DNA of 64,000 bases, from assembly GCF_001894785.1 (NCBI RefSeq), contig NZ_BCWW01000003.1, positions 372,001-436,000 of the forward strand, given 5' to 3'. This document shows positions 8,392-25,729 of this stretch, in pieces. The stretch's first letter is position 1, and each line of letters begins with the position of its first letter. The position numbers and the translations under genes were made by a program. The notes below the pieces were generated by a model. The model made no database searches, was not told the DNA's origin, and saw only the letters and a program-made list of their open reading frames with translations. This stretch comes from Rhodococcoides fascians NBRC 12155 = LMG 3623 (GTDB taxonomy: Bacteria > Actinomycetota > Actinomycetes > Mycobacteriales > Mycobacteriaceae).

Positions 8392-11300
8392 ATGGATCTC
8401 GACGACGTCAGACGTAGGTTGGTGCAGGAGCGGTTGCGGCGTGCCCGAGGCGACGAGGCCGCACCCGAGGCGAGCCGCGGCCCACTCGCAGACGTCGAGT
8501 CCGCCGAATTCGAGTCGTTGAGGGAGCAATTCGGATCCATCGACGACGTCTGGCCACTGTCACCACTGCAGCTCGGGCTCGTCTTCCAGGTAGGTGTCGA
8601 CGCCGATGCCACCGAGCTGTACACCGTCCGCACCGTCGTCGAGGTCGACCGCGTCCTCGACGACGACAGGATCAGGCGAGCTCTGCAATCGGTCGTCGAT
8701 ACCACCGCGGCGATGCGGACGGCCTTCGTGACGCCGGACGACACCGCGCCGGCCCAGGTCGTGCTCTCTGCGGTGCAGGCACCGTTGACGGTGGTGGATC
8801 TCCGTGCGTGCCCTGCGAGCGAGGTGGACGATCGATGGAGCCGGATTCTCGCGGACGACCGGGCGCTCTCGTTCGACATCGCTGCGCCGCCACTGTTTCG
8901 GGTCACCCTGGTGCACCTTCCCGGAGGGGTCGACCGACTGTTGACCACCTACTGGTTCGGGTGCTTCGACGGCGGATCCTCGGCACTGCTCGTGGCTCGA
9001 GTCCTGGAGCAGCACGACGAGAACGGCACGCCCGTTCCGCCGGACCACGGCTACCGTGAGTATCTGCGTTGGCTGGCTTCTCGCGACCGTGCCGAGTCCG
9101 AGCAGGCGTGGCAGCGGTACTTCGGCGATATCGACAGCCCGACCTCGGTGGCCGCGGAGGCCACCCGTGGGGACGGTTCACCCCGCAGGATCGAACGCAG
9201 AGTGACGGCAGCGGTGTCCGGCGCGCTGGATCTGCACGCACGTCGATCCGGTTCGACTCTGTTCACGGTTCTCGCAGCGGCCTGGGCGAGTGTGTTGATG
9301 CGTGTGGTGGGGCGGTCCGATGTGGTGTTCGGTACCGCCGTCGCCGGTCGGCCCATGGATGTGGCCGGTTCCGACACCGCGATCGGCGCGTTCATCAGCA
9401 CGGTGCCGATCCGGGTGACGGCAGGTGGATTCGATTCGGTCACCGATGTGGCTGCGCGCGTGCAGGATCAGCGTCTCGACCTGATGCCGCACGACACCCT
9501 CGGTCTCGGTGGAATTCAGCAGGCCATCGGTGCGGGGGCTCTGTTCGACACCCTGCTCGTCCTGCGTAACGCTGCCGGGCCTGCGGGACGACAAGAATCG
9601 ACGTCGGCGGGGAACGAGCGCCGCGTGCGACACATCTCGACCGTCGATGGGTCCGAGTTCCCGGTGTCCATCGCAGTGGATCCCGGCGATGAACTGAACC
9701 TGTCGGTGACGTATCTACCCGATTCTGTGGACGACGAGCGTGCCCGATCGCTGCTCGACTCGTTCGCATCGGCACTCGATACCGTTGCAGCGCAGCCCGA
9801 TCTGCCGATCTCGCGCTGGCCGTCTGCCCCGGGCGACATGCCGAGTGTCGTCGAGAACGAGTTCGACGGCCGATCGGAACGACTGCAGGACAACACGATC
9901 GCCGAATTGCTCGCCGCACGCGCCGCGGCCGTTCCCGACGACATCGCGTTGGTGTTCGGAGACCGGCGGCTGACCTTCGGCGACCTCGACCGGCGGGTGA
10001 ACGCCTGCGCACTGGCGCTGCTTCGCCGGGGTGCCGCTCCCGAACGCATCGTGGCCCTCGCTCTGCCGAGATCGGTGGAGATGGTGGTGGCCCTGTTCGC
10101 GGTGCTGCGTACCGGTGCCGCGTACCTGCCCCTCGAACTCGACTATCCGACAGAGCGTCTCGACGTCATGTTGGCCGACGCGCAACCGGCCGTTCTGGTG
10201 ACGACGGTGGACACGGAGAGCCGGGGATTGGCCACCACCGCCACACGGATGGTCGTCGACTCCCCTGAGGTCGCAACAGAGTTGGCGTACGACATCGACG
10301 CGTCGGAAGTCGAGGCGGCCACAGCGTCGGTCGGTTTTGCGTCCGGCACCGTCGGCCGACTCGAGCACCCCGCCTACGTCATCTACACCTCCGGCTCGAC
10401 CGGAACACCGAAGGGCGTCGTCACTCCGTATCGCGGTCTGACGAACATGCAGATCAATCACCGGAACGAGATCTTCGCTCCCACCGTCGCCGTGGCAGGA
10501 GACCGCACCCTGCGGATCGCACACACGGTGTCGTTCTCCTTCGACATGTCGTGGGAGGAGTTGCTGTGGCTCGTCGAAGGTCACGAGGTACACATCTGCG
10601 ACGAGGAATTACGCCGCGACGGTGAGGCATTGGCTCACTACTGCGAGCAGAACAGAATCGACGTGGTCAACGTGACGCCCACGTATGCCGGACATCTGCT
10701 CGATCTCGGACTGTTGGACGAACGCGACGGACATCGAATTCCCCTGGTCTTGCTGGGTGGTGAGGCGGTACCGGATGCACTGTGGAGTCGGCTCGACGGC
10801 ATCGGCTACAACCTGTACGGGCCTACCGAGTACACGATCAACGCGCTCGGTACCGGAACAAGGGACAGCGTCGGGCCGTCCATCGGAGCACCGATTCTGG
10901 GCACACGTGCGTCCGTCCTGGACCAGTGGCTACGGCCGGTCCCGATCGGTTCGGTGGGGGAGTTGTACCTCTCCGGTGTCGGTCTTGCGCGCGGCTATGT
11001 GAACCGATTCGGCGACACAGCAACGAGATTCGTGGCCGACCCCTTGACTCCGGGCGCACGGATGTACCGCACCGGTGATCTGGTTCGCATTCGAGCCGAC
11101 GGTCTGTTCGACTACCTCGGTCGCGCGGACGACCAGGTGAAGATTCGCGGCTATCGAGTGGAGACCGCAGAGGTCGAACGCGCCGTGGCCGCATGCGAGG
11201 GTGTGATGGGCGCGGTGGTGCGTACGGTGCAGATCGGGAGTGGTACTCGCGCCCTGGCCGCATACGTCGTTCCTCGCGACGGCGGTACGACCGACACGTC

Positions 11301-11769
11301 CGTGCTGTTCGGTTCCATTCGAGACCGGCTGGCAGCGACGTTGCCCGAGTACATGGTGCCGACGTTGTTCGCTGCCCTGGAACGCATTCCGATGACGATC
11401 AACGGCAAGCTCGATGTGCGGGCTCTTCCGACCGTCGACGCCGTGGGAGGAGGCACGTTCGTACCGGCCCGAACGCCGGTGGAAACGATGTTGTGCGAGA
11501 TCGTCGCGGCGGTTCTGGGTGTCGGACGCGTGGGGATCGACGACGACTTCTTCGCGCTCGGCGGCGACAGCATCACCTGCCTGGCCGTGGCATCGCGGGC
11601 GCGAAAGGCCTCGATTCCGCTGGCACCGCGTGAGGTGATGCGCAAGCGGACGGTGCGAATGTTCGGGGCGGAGCTCACACCGGACGCCGACGCACGCCCC
11701 GCTGTCCACGCCGCTGCCACGGTGGAACTGTCCCAGGACGAGCTCGACGAATTCGAAAGCAGTATGTGA
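8392..11769 (+). CDS. NRPS module C*-A-PCP, predicted N5-hydroxyornithine, with a degenerate C domain
   Basis: This is a 1125-aa one-module synthetase. A ~55-residue charged helical N-terminal extension ([15 protein letters not shown]) precedes a condensation-like domain (~55-470). Its active-site motif HHxxxDG reads W188-F-G-C-F-D193-G, so both histidines are missing. The adenylation domain (~500-990) has [12 protein letters not shown] and a code I read as DMENLGLINK, which I associate with N5-hydroxyornithine or formyl-hydroxyornithine modules. The PCP Ser is about 1060 (LGGDS). The tail ends [13 protein letters not shown], like the tail of the first NRPS. The start is uncertain: ATG 8392 has AAGGAA just upstream, while ATG 8380 overlaps the previous stop. 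How peptide bonds form at this module is unclear. Confidence 0.88.
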   Translation: MDLDDVRRRLVQERLRRARGDEAAPEASRGPLADVESAEFESLREQFGSIDDVWPLSPLQLGLVFQVGVDADATELYTVRTVVEVDRVLDDDRIRRALQSVVDTTAAMRTAFVTPDDTAPAQVVLSAVQAPLTVVDLRACPASEVDDRWSRILADDRALSFDIAAPPLFRVTLVHLPGGVDRLLTTYWFGCFDGGSSALLVARVLEQHDENGTPVPPDHGYREYLRWLASRDRAESEQAWQRYFGDIDSPTSVAAEATRGDGSPRRIERRVTAAVSGALDLHARRSGSTLFTVLAAAWASVLMRVVGRSDVVFGTAVAGRPMDVAGSDTAIGAFISTVPIRVTAGGFDSVTDVAARVQDQRLDLMPHDTLGLGGIQQAIGAGALFDTLLVLRNAAGPAGRQESTSAGNERRVRHISTVDGSEFPVSIAVDPGDELNLSVTYLPDSVDDERARSLLDSFASALDTVAAQPDLPISRWPSAPGDMPSVVENEFDGRSERLQDNTIAELLAARAAAVPDDIALVFGDRRLTFGDLDRRVNACALALLRRGAAPERIVALALPRSVEMVVALFAVLRTGAAYLPLELDYPTERLDVMLADAQPAVLVTTVDTESRGLATTATRMVVDSPEVATELAYDIDASEVEAATASVGFASGTVGRLEHPAYVIYTSGSTGTPKGVVTPYRGLTNMQINHRNEIFAPTVAVAGDRTLRIAHTVSFSFDMSWEELLWLVEGHEVHICDEELRRDGEALAHYCEQNRIDVVNVTPTYAGHLLDLGLLDERDGHRIPLVLLGGEAVPDALWSRLDGIGYNLYGPTEYTINALGTGTRDSVGPSIGAPILGTRASVLDQWLRPVPIGSVGELYLSGVGLARGYVNRFGDTATRFVADPLTPGARMYRTGDLVRIRADGLFDYLGRADDQVKIRGYRVETAEVERAVAACEGVMGAVVRTVQIGSGTRALAAYVVPRDGGTTDTSVLFGSIRDRLAATLPEYMVPTLFAALERIPMTINGKLDVRALPTVDAVGGGTFVPARTPVETMLCEIVAAVLGVGRVGIDDDFFALGGDSITCLAVASRARKASIPLAPREVMRKRTVRMFGAELTPDADARPAVHAAATVELSQDELDEFESSM

Positions 11770-11775
11770 GCAGAC

Positions 11776-19386
<7,611 letters not shown>

Positions 19387-19411
19387 GACAGGGAGTCCGA
19401 GGACGGGCTAA

Positions 19412-19430
19412 TGAGGCAAGGGTAACCTCA
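19412..19430. promoter_or_regulatory. Strong candidate IdeR iron box
   Basis: The 19-mer TGAGGCAAGGGTAACCTCA agrees with the consensus TTAGGTTAGGCTAACCTAA at 14 of 19 positions by hand count. It is centred between the last NRPS stop and the binding-protein gene at 19514, and defines a second iron-controlled unit. Confidence 0.75.
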
Positions 19431-19513
19431 TTAGTGCTACCTTGTCAGTCGCCTCGCCCGGTCGGGTGTGGACGCAGTCAGTGCGTGGTCGAGTCGAGAG
19501 GTTCCGAAGAACG

Positions 19514-20587
19514 ATGAAGGTTCGTACGAAGTGGATGAGGAGCGCCGCGTCGATCGCGCTCGCCGGAGGGCTGACCATCGCCCTCGCCGCCGGATGCAGC
19601 AGCGACACCGAGGAGACGCCTGCCGCCGACTCCACGACGTCTGCGCAGGAGTCCGCATTTCCGGTCACGATCGACTCGGCACTCGGATCCGCGACGATCC
19701 CCGAGGCACCGAAGCGGATCGCGACCTGGGGTTGGTCGAACCAGGACGCGATTCTCGCCCTCGGAGTCGTACCCGTTGCGATGCCTACATTCGACGGTGC
19801 CCAGTACGGTGCGGACGAACGCGGCGTTCTGCCGTGGGACGCGAAGGCTCTTGCCGACCTGGGCGGCGACGCGCCGACACTGCTCTCCGGTGACGGCACC
19901 GGAGCGGTTCCGGTCGAGCAGTTCGCTGCCGCCGCACCGGATCTGATCTTCGCGCCGTACTCGGGGTTGAGCCAGGAGGAGTTCGACAAGCTCTCCGACA
20001 TCGCGCCCGTCGTCGCGTACCCGGACAAGCAGTGGACCACGTCGTGGGAGGACCAGCTGACCATCGCGGGCAAGGCGCTGGGCAAGGAGAAGGAGGCCGC
20101 CGACCTGGTTTCCGGAGTCGAGGGCTCGATTGCCGATGCGGCGACGAAGTACTCTGCGCTGCAAGGCAAGACGGTCACCGTCGCGCTGCCCAACGCACCC
20201 GGCACTTTCGCCGTCAGCAAGGACAACGACGTACGAGTCGAGTTCCTCGAGCAGCTCGGTCTCGTCAACGAGCCCACCATCCAACAGGCCGACCCGGCCA
20301 AGGACCCCGACGCCGTGTACTTCGAGCTCAGCCTCGAACAGGCGTCGTTGCTGAAGTCCGACGTGCTGTTCGTCGTGGCGTACGACAAGGAATCTCTCGC
20401 CGGGTTCCTGGCCGAACCCGCCGTGGCCTCGCAGCCCGTACTTTCGCAGGGGCGTACCGCCTCCACCGAGGCCCTCAGCGCCGACAAGAACTTCGCGTTC
20501 GGTGGCCTGACGGTGCTGACGATCCCGTACATCCTCGACGACGTGGCCTCGGCGCTGAACACTGCCGCCGAGAACGTTCAGGGCTGA
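19514..20587 (+). CDS. Second siderophore-binding lipoprotein (FepB/FecB type)
   Basis: This 357-aa solute-binding lipoprotein would deliver ferric siderophore to the importer. The signal peptide ends in the lipobox LAAGC with Cys28. The mature part begins FPVTIDSALGSATIPEAPKRIATWGW, the usual opening of the iron-siderophore binding family, followed by AAAPDLIFAPYSGLSQEEFDKLS and a C-terminal FGGLTVLTIPYILDDVASAL. The ATG at 19514 gives a normal lipoprotein signal; an ORF start further upstream (19442) would place 24 charged residues in front. The gene has its own iron box. It is the second binding protein for what appears to be one permease set, the first being divergent at 1865-3076. Confidence 0.88.
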   Translation: MKVRTKWMRSAASIALAGGLTIALAAGCSSDTEETPAADSTTSAQESAFPVTIDSALGSATIPEAPKRIATWGWSNQDAILALGVVPVAMPTFDGAQYGADERGVLPWDAKALADLGGDAPTLLSGDGTGAVPVEQFAAAAPDLIFAPYSGLSQEEFDKLSDIAPVVAYPDKQWTTSWEDQLTIAGKALGKEKEAADLVSGVEGSIADAATKYSALQGKTVTVALPNAPGTFAVSKDNDVRVEFLEQLGLVNEPTIQQADPAKDPDAVYFELSLEQASLLKSDVLFVVAYDKESLAGFLAEPAVASQPVLSQGRTASTEALSADKNFAFGGLTVLTIPYILDDVASALNTAAENVQG

Positions 20588-20657
20588 CAACACTCGGGCG
20601 GCCCACTCGACGCGAGCACAGGCGTATTCACTTTCGACGACAGGAGCGTGTTCCACC

Positions 20658-22529
20658 GTGGCAAGGTCCCATCGACTTCAGGTCGTCTTTCCCGAAGTCC
20701 TGCGCACGGCAACGGTGATCGAAACACGTCAGCTGGGTTCGGGTATGCGCCGAATCGTGTTGGGTGGGCCGCAGCTGCGCGAGTTCTCGCGCGGCGACTA
20801 CCGGTTCCCGGCGTTGCGCAGCGAAGGATTCGACGACTTCGTTCGGTTGTTCTTCCCGGCGGAGACCGACGGCACGGTGGTGCTTCCGGCCCAGCACGAG
20901 CGCACCGTCGAATGGCCGCGTGATCCGCGTCCGGTGACCCGCAACTACACCGTGCGCAGCGTCGATCCCGAGACCGCGCAGGTGACTCTCGACTTCGTCA
21001 CCCACGACACCGGCATCGCGTCGACGTGGGGTCGGCGTTGCCGCGTCGGCGATTCCATCAGCCTGCTCGGACCGGTGCGGTCGGGCCATGCTCCGGCCGA
21101 TGTCGACTGGGTGTTGCTCGTCGGCGACGAGACCGCGTTACCTGCTATCGCTCGGTATCTCGAAGAGGCATTGCCGGGCCGGCGAATTCGGGTGTTCGTC
21201 GAGGTCGCCGACGTCGAGCGAGAGTTGCCGTTGCCGACGGCCGCCGACGCCGAGATCACGTGGGTCCACCGTGACGGCGTCACCGCCGGCACCGGCGACT
21301 TGCTCGACAGTGCGGTGCGGGCGGCACCCTGGTGGGACGGAACGGTGTTCGCCTGGGTGGCAGGGGAAGCGACCGCTCTCAAGGGAATCCGTCGGTATCT
21401 GCGCGAGGACCGCGGCCTGCCGCCGGAGATGGTCGACGTAACCGGGTACTGGCGTCGCGCCGAGGTTCTGACCCGCGCCGACGATCCCGAGGTGCCCGAC
21501 CTCAGCGGCGGTGAGTCCGAGCCGTTCGACAGGCTCGCCGAACGTGCGGAAATACTGTCGCCCTTCGCTTTCAGGGCGGCCAACACGTTACGTATCCCGT
21601 TGCACGTGTCCCGAGGGGCGTGCTCCGTCGAATCGCTGGCGGAAGCCACCGAGACGGACGCGCGCGCCCTCGCGAAATTCGTGCGCTATCTGCGTGCCGT
21701 CGACGTCCTCGCCGAGAACTCCACCGGTGATCTGATTCTCGGCGATATCGGTGAGGCGATGCTCGGCGACGACTGGATCTCGCACTGGCTGGACCTGGAC
21801 GGGATCGAGGCACGGGTGGAACTGTCGATCACAGGTCTGGTGGACAGCCTGCGGACCGGTACCGCCAGCGCGAGCCTGCTGACCGGCAACACGTTGACCG
21901 AAGACCTCGAGGCGTCCCCGCGGCTCGCCGAACTGCATCACAACCACATCGCCGACGAGGCCGCGTTCCTGGGTCCTGCTCTGGTGCAGGACTATTCGTT
22001 CGACGGGGTCTCGACCCTGTTGGTGGCGGGGGCAGGATCCGGAGTGGTGCTCGGTTCCGTTCTCTCCCGGTACGACGGAGTATCGGCGGGTGTGCTCGGG
22101 TTGCCCAGCGAACTCGACCTGATTCGACGCGACCTCGGGAAATGGCCCGAACTCGAAGGGCGAGTGGTGAATCACCCGCAGAGCGTGATGTCCGAGCCGC
22201 ATGTGGAGCACGGGAACGGATTCGACGCGTATCTGTTGCTCGAGGTCACCGGACACTATCGAGACGACGATCTCGCACTGCTGTTGCGCAACGCGGCAAC
22301 AGGATTGGCCGACAACGGAAAATTGGTGGTCGTCGAGCGACTGTCCAACGACGGGTCGTTCAACGAGGACCAGTCGGAATTCGATCTGCTGATGCTCTGC
22401 ATGCACGGCAGCGGTGTACGAACGAAAGCCGAATTTGCCTGCGTAGCAGCCGATGCTGGCCTCGAGGTCGCGGCGTCGACGCTGGTCGGCTGGGGTATCT
22501 CGGTGCTCGATCTACGCCGTGTTCGCTGA
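20658..22529 (+). CDS. Siderophore-interacting flavoreductase fused to a methyltransferase-like domain
   Basis: This 623-aa protein has two parts. Residues 1-270 are a complete siderophore-interacting (ViuB/SIP) reductase: RNYTVRSVD is the FAD-binding RxYT motif, followed by DWVLLVGDETALPAIARYLE and ending AGEATALKGIRRYLRED and DVTGYWRR. It would release iron from imported ferric siderophore by reduction. Residues ~295-623 resemble an O-methyltransferase of the dimerizing plant/polyketide class. There is a winged-helix-like segment (RIPLHVSRGACSVESLAEAT) and a nucleotide-binding loop LLVAGAGSGVVLG near 455, then LLRNAATGLADNGKLVVVE. The glycine loop is weaker than normal, so methyl transfer is uncertain. 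The GTG at 20658 follows CAGGAG (20641-20646). Confidence 0.85.
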   Translation: MARSHRLQVVFPEVLRTATVIETRQLGSGMRRIVLGGPQLREFSRGDYRFPALRSEGFDDFVRLFFPAETDGTVVLPAQHERTVEWPRDPRPVTRNYTVRSVDPETAQVTLDFVTHDTGIASTWGRRCRVGDSISLLGPVRSGHAPADVDWVLLVGDETALPAIARYLEEALPGRRIRVFVEVADVERELPLPTAADAEITWVHRDGVTAGTGDLLDSAVRAAPWWDGTVFAWVAGEATALKGIRRYLREDRGLPPEMVDVTGYWRRAEVLTRADDPEVPDLSGGESEPFDRLAERAEILSPFAFRAANTLRIPLHVSRGACSVESLAEATETDARALAKFVRYLRAVDVLAENSTGDLILGDIGEAMLGDDWISHWLDLDGIEARVELSITGLVDSLRTGTASASLLTGNTLTEDLEASPRLAELHHNHIADEAAFLGPALVQDYSFDGVSTLLVAGAGSGVVLGSVLSRYDGVSAGVLGLPSELDLIRRDLGKWPELEGRVVNHPQSVMSEPHVEHGNGFDAYLLLEVTGHYRDDDLALLLRNAATGLADNGKLVVVERLSNDGSFNEDQSEFDLLMLCMHGSGVRTKAEFACVAADAGLEVAASTLVGWGISVLDLRRVR

Positions 22530-22560
22530 CACCGAGGAAGCCGTTGTGCTGCCGAGTCGG

Positions 22561-22579
22561 TTAGGTTAGCGTTCCCTAT
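22561..22579. promoter_or_regulatory. Strong candidate IdeR iron box ahead of the mbtI operon
   Basis: TTAGGTTAGCGTTCCCTAT has a perfect left half (TTAGGTTAG) and matches 14 of 19 consensus positions by hand count. It lies about 85 bases before the salicylate synthase start and would control the six-gene overlapping operon to 28663. Confidence 0.8.
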
Positions 22580-22662
22580 CGAAGGCGCGCGCCGATGCCG
22601 ACCGCAGACGTTGCGCGCAATGCGCGGTCACGGACCGATTCACCGTCAGGAGTGCACACACA

Positions 22663-24021
22663 ATGACCGTTGTCGAAGAAACGACGATGGACACGGCCGA
22701 GGGGACCGAACTGCAGCGGGGACTGCGTACGGTCGTCGCGTTGGCGGAGTCCGGATTGTTCGACGAGTACGTCGTGTACGAGGACCGGGGACGCTGGGTG
22801 TTCGCGGGCGGCGTGGTCGCTCGCATCGTGCTTCGGCCCCACCTCGTGACCACCACCTGGGGGGCCGGAGAACCGACCGAGCGGAGCTGGTCCGGTAACC
22901 CGGCAGCGGCTCTGAGCGAAGCGTGCACGGGCCTGACCCGAGAACAGTGGAACGCTTACGGATTCGTCGGTTTCGGGTTCGCGGAGCACCTGCACGACGT
23001 CGATCGGTCCACTGCCGCCGGGCGCGACGCCGACGACATCCTCGCGCACCTGGTGGTGCCCCGCGTCGAGGTCCGCTTCGGCCGCGAACACGATGCCGTC
23101 GAGGTGACCGGCAGCGACGAGGACCGCGCCTCGGTACTGGCCGCGCTCGACGCGATCGGCGGCGACGAGCTGCCGACCGTGCACGCTCTCGACGTCGGCG
23201 GAGATCTCGACGACTACCGCGGCCGCGTCGAACAGGCCGTAACGGAAATCCGACGGGGCGACTACGCCAAGGTCATTCTGTCCCGGAGCGTGCGTATCCC
23301 ATTCGATCTCGACATGCCGGGCACCTACCGCGCCGGGCGTACGGCGAACACTCCGGCCCGCTCTTTTCTGCTGCATCTCGGCGATCTGCGTGCCGCAGGC
23401 TTCAGCCCGGAATTGGTCGCCTCCGTCGACGCACACGGGATCGTCACCACCGAGCCGCTCGCGGGAACGAGAGCGTTCGGACTCGGTTCCGATGCCGACT
23501 CGGCAGCGAAGTCCGATCTCGAACAGGATCCGAAAGAGATCACCGAACACGCTGTGTCCGTGCGTACCTCGTTCGAGGAACTCGAATCGATCGCCAGCCC
23601 GGGGTCGACGGCCGTCTCGGACTTCATGAGCGTGCGCGAACGGGGAAGTGTCCAACATCTCGCGTCCACCGTGCGCGCACGCCTGCGCGAGGACCTGTCC
23701 TGCTGGGATGCCTTCGGTGCCCTGTTTCCGGCCGTCACGGCGTCGGGGATCCCGAAGAAGGAGGCCATCGACGCCATCGGTCGGCTCGACGACTCACCGC
23801 GCGGCCTGTACTCCGGTGCCGTCGTGAAGGCATCATCGACGGGAGAATTCGAAGCAGCACTCGTGCTGCGCGCCGTCTACGAGCAGCAGGGTTCCGCATG
23901 GCTGCGTGCCGGAGCCGGCATCGTCGGCCAGTCCAAGCCCGAACGTGAATTCGACGAGACCTGCGAGAAGCTCGCCAGCGTTGCCCCATATCTCGTCCGT
24001 AAGAAGGAGAACGACGCCTGA
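22663..24021 (+). CDS. mbtI: Salicylate synthase (MbtI/Irp9 type)
   Basis: This 452-aa chorismate-utilizing enzyme converts chorismate through isochorismate to salicylate, the aryl starter of the siderophore. Conserved pieces closely follow Mbt[70 protein letters not shown] and [11 protein letters not shown]. Length equals that of mycobacterial MbtI (about 450 aa). The ATG at 22663 follows CAGGAGTG (22647-22654). It is the first gene of an operon in which each following gene overlaps its predecessor by 1-4 bases. A pure isochorismate synthase is less likely, because the similarity is to the bifunctional group and no isochorismatase is present. Confidence 0.93.
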   Translation: MTVVEETTMDTAEGTELQRGLRTVVALAESGLFDEYVVYEDRGRWVFAGGVVARIVLRPHLVTTTWGAGEPTERSWSGNPAAALSEACTGLTREQWNAYGFVGFGFAEHLHDVDRSTAAGRDADDILAHLVVPRVEVRFGREHDAVEVTGSDEDRASVLAALDAIGGDELPTVHALDVGGDLDDYRGRVEQAVTEIRRGDYAKVILSRSVRIPFDLDMPGTYRAGRTANTPARSFLLHLGDLRAAGFSPELVASVDAHGIVTTEPLAGTRAFGLGSDADSAAKSDLEQDPKEITEHAVSVRTSFEELESIASPGSTAVSDFMSVRERGSVQHLASTVRARLREDLSCWDAFGALFPAVTASGIPKKEAIDAIGRLDDSPRGLYSGAVVKASSTGEFEAALVLRAVYEQQGSAWLRAGAGIVGQSKPEREFDETCEKLASVAPYLVRKKENDA

Positions 24022-24437
24022 TGCACCGCACCATGCTGGGTGGAAAGATCCACCGTGCCACTGTCACTCACGCCGATCTGCACTACGTCGGGTCCATCAC
24101 GATCGATTCGACTCTGATGCAGGCGGCCGATCTGATCGAGGGCGAACAGGTCCACGTCGTCGACATCACCAACGGCGCTCGCTTGGTCACCTACGTGATC
24201 GAAGGCCATCCGGGATCCGGCGTGATCGGAATCAACGGTGCCGCGGCCCATCTGGTGTCTCCGGGTGATCTGGTGATCATCATGTCGTTCCGTCAGGTCG
24301 AGAACGCCGAGCTGCCCACACACAGTCCCTCCGTGGTGCACGTCGACTCGGACAACAGCATCGTTGCCCTCGGAGTGGACCCTGCCGAACCGGTCCCCGG
24401 TGCGCTCGATCAGATGTCGGGGGCGAGCATCCGATGA
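24021..24437 (+). CDS. panD: Aspartate 1-decarboxylase (beta-alanine supply for the siderophore)
   Basis: This 138-aa pyruvoyl enzyme converts L-aspartate to beta-alanine. The self-cleavage site Gly24-Ser25 (YVGSITIDS) is intact, and [29 protein letters not shown] sequence, [19 protein letters not shown] and the active-site Lys9 are present. PanD normally serves pantothenate synthesis with panC and panB, which are absent here. The gene overlaps mbtI by one base (TGATG) and is followed by the N-monooxygenase with an ATGA overlap, so it is expressed with siderophore genes. Together with the beta-alanine-like code in the third NRPS module this implies beta-alanine in the product. Confidence 0.93.
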   Translation: MHRTMLGGKIHRATVTHADLHYVGSITIDSTLMQAADLIEGEQVHVVDITNGARLVTYVIEGHPGSGVIGINGAAAHLVSPGDLVIIMSFRQVENAELPTHSPSVVHVDSDNSIVALGVDPAEPVPGALDQMSGASIR

Positions 24438-25729
24438 GCCCGAGCGACGACTACAGCAGCGACCTCGACGGCGAATACGACATCGTCGGGGTCGGCTTCG
24501 GGCCCTCCAACCTCGGCTTGGCCATCGCGATCGAGGAACACAATCGACAGTGTGCTCCGGCCGAGCGCCTGACGTCGTGCTTCGTCGAGTCGAAGGACGA
24601 GTTCGCTTGGCACCCCGGAATGTTGCTGCCGGGAACCACCATGCAGATCTCCTTCCTCAAAGACCTTGCCACCCAGCGCAATGCGAGCAGCGAGTACACG
24701 TTTCTGTCGTATCTCGCCGAACGGGGCCGGCTCAACCACTTCATCAATCTGCAGACGTTCTTCCCCAGCCGGCTCGAGTTCCACGACTACCTGTCCTGGG
24801 CCGCGGGCAAAGTCGACGCCGCGGTGCACTACGGCACGCGGGCGTCCGCGGTCGTCGACACCGGTGACGGTTACGGCGTCCGCACCGAGGGGCGGCGCAC
24901 CGGGACCGTCCGCGGCCGCAACATCGTGCTCGCCGGCGGCCTGACCGCGGCCCTGCCGGACGGAGTCAGCGCGTCGGCGCGGCAATTCCACAATCACGAC
25001 CTGCTCGGCCACCTCGACCGGCTGCCGTCGCGCACTCACCGCACGTTCGTCGTCGTCGGTGCCGGGCAGAGCGCAGCCGAAGTGGTCGACTACCTGCATT
25101 CGACCTATCCGGACGCGTCCGTGCATGCGGTACTGCGCAAGTACGGGTACAGTCCGGCCGACGACAGCCCCTACGCCAACCGCATCTTCGATCCGACCGC
25201 CGTCGACGACTTCTACTCGTCCTCGCATTCTCTGCGCGATCAGCTGCTGCACTATCACCGCGGAACCAACTACTCCGCCGTCGACTTGCCCCTGATCGAG
25301 GAGCTGTACGCGCGCGAGTATGCCGAGCGGGTCAGCGGACAGCGCCGGTTGTTCGTGCACGGAGCCTCCCGACTGGCCGATGTCACGGAGGAGGCGTCGG
25401 GCGTGCGGGCATCGGTGGAACACGGGCCGACAGGACTGGCCGAGGACGTGCTGTGCGACGCTGTCGTCTATGCCACCGGCTTCACGTCCCTCGATCTGCC
25501 CGACATCCTCGGGCCGTTGTTCGACGCCGTCGAATTCGATGCGCACGGTCCTCGCGTGACGCGGGACTACCGGCTCGTCACGCGCGGATCGACAGCGGGT
25601 TCGATCTACCTGCAGGGCGGCACCGAGCACACCCACGGTCTGACGTCCTCTCTGCTGTCCAACATCGCTGTGCGCAGCGGTGAGATCGTCAAGTCCGCGG
25701 TGGGTGCGAGGGTGCGTTCGGTGGTGTGA
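24434..25729 (+). CDS. L-ornithine N5-monooxygenase (PvdA/SidA family)
   Basis: This 431-aa flavin N-hydroxylase makes N5-hydroxyornithine for the hydroxamate group. The FAD site [13 protein letters not shown] is near residue 17 and [12 protein letters not shown] with [13 protein letters not shown] follow, both typical of the ornithine group (PvdA). The NADPH site [12 protein letters not shown] is near 200, [12 protein letters not shown] near 240, and [11 protein letters not shown] towards the end. Lysine as substrate (MbtG-like) is the alternative; a hydroxyornithine-type adenylation code in the NRPS favours ornithine. The start ATG overlaps the panD stop (ATGA). Confidence 0.88.
   Translation: MSPSDDYSSDLDGEYDIVGVGFGPSNLGLAIAIEEHNRQCAPAERLTSCFVESKDEFAWHPGMLLPGTTMQISFLKDLATQRNASSEYTFLSYLAERGRLNHFINLQTFFPSRLEFHDYLSWAAGKVDAAVHYGTRASAVVDTGDGYGVRTEGRRTGTVRGRNIVLAGGLTAALPDGVSASARQFHNHDLLGHLDRLPSRTHRTFVVVGAGQSAAEVVDYLHSTYPDASVHAVLRKYGYSPADDSPYANRIFDPTAVDDFYSSSHSLRDQLLHYHRGTNYSAVDLPLIEELYAREYAERVSGQRRLFVHGASRLADVTEEASGVRASVEHGPTGLAEDVLCDAVVYATGFTSLDLPDILGPLFDAVEFDAHGPRVTRDYRLVTRGSTAGSIYLQGGTEHTHGLTSSLLSNIAVRSGEIVKSAVGARVRSVV

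Noticed and set aside
24434..25729. Lysine N6-hydroxylase (MbtG) as the function
   Set aside because: Sequence around [12 protein letters not shown] and [10 protein letters not shown] is closer to ornithine hydroxylases, and a hydroxyornithine-type A domain is present. Kept only as an alternative.
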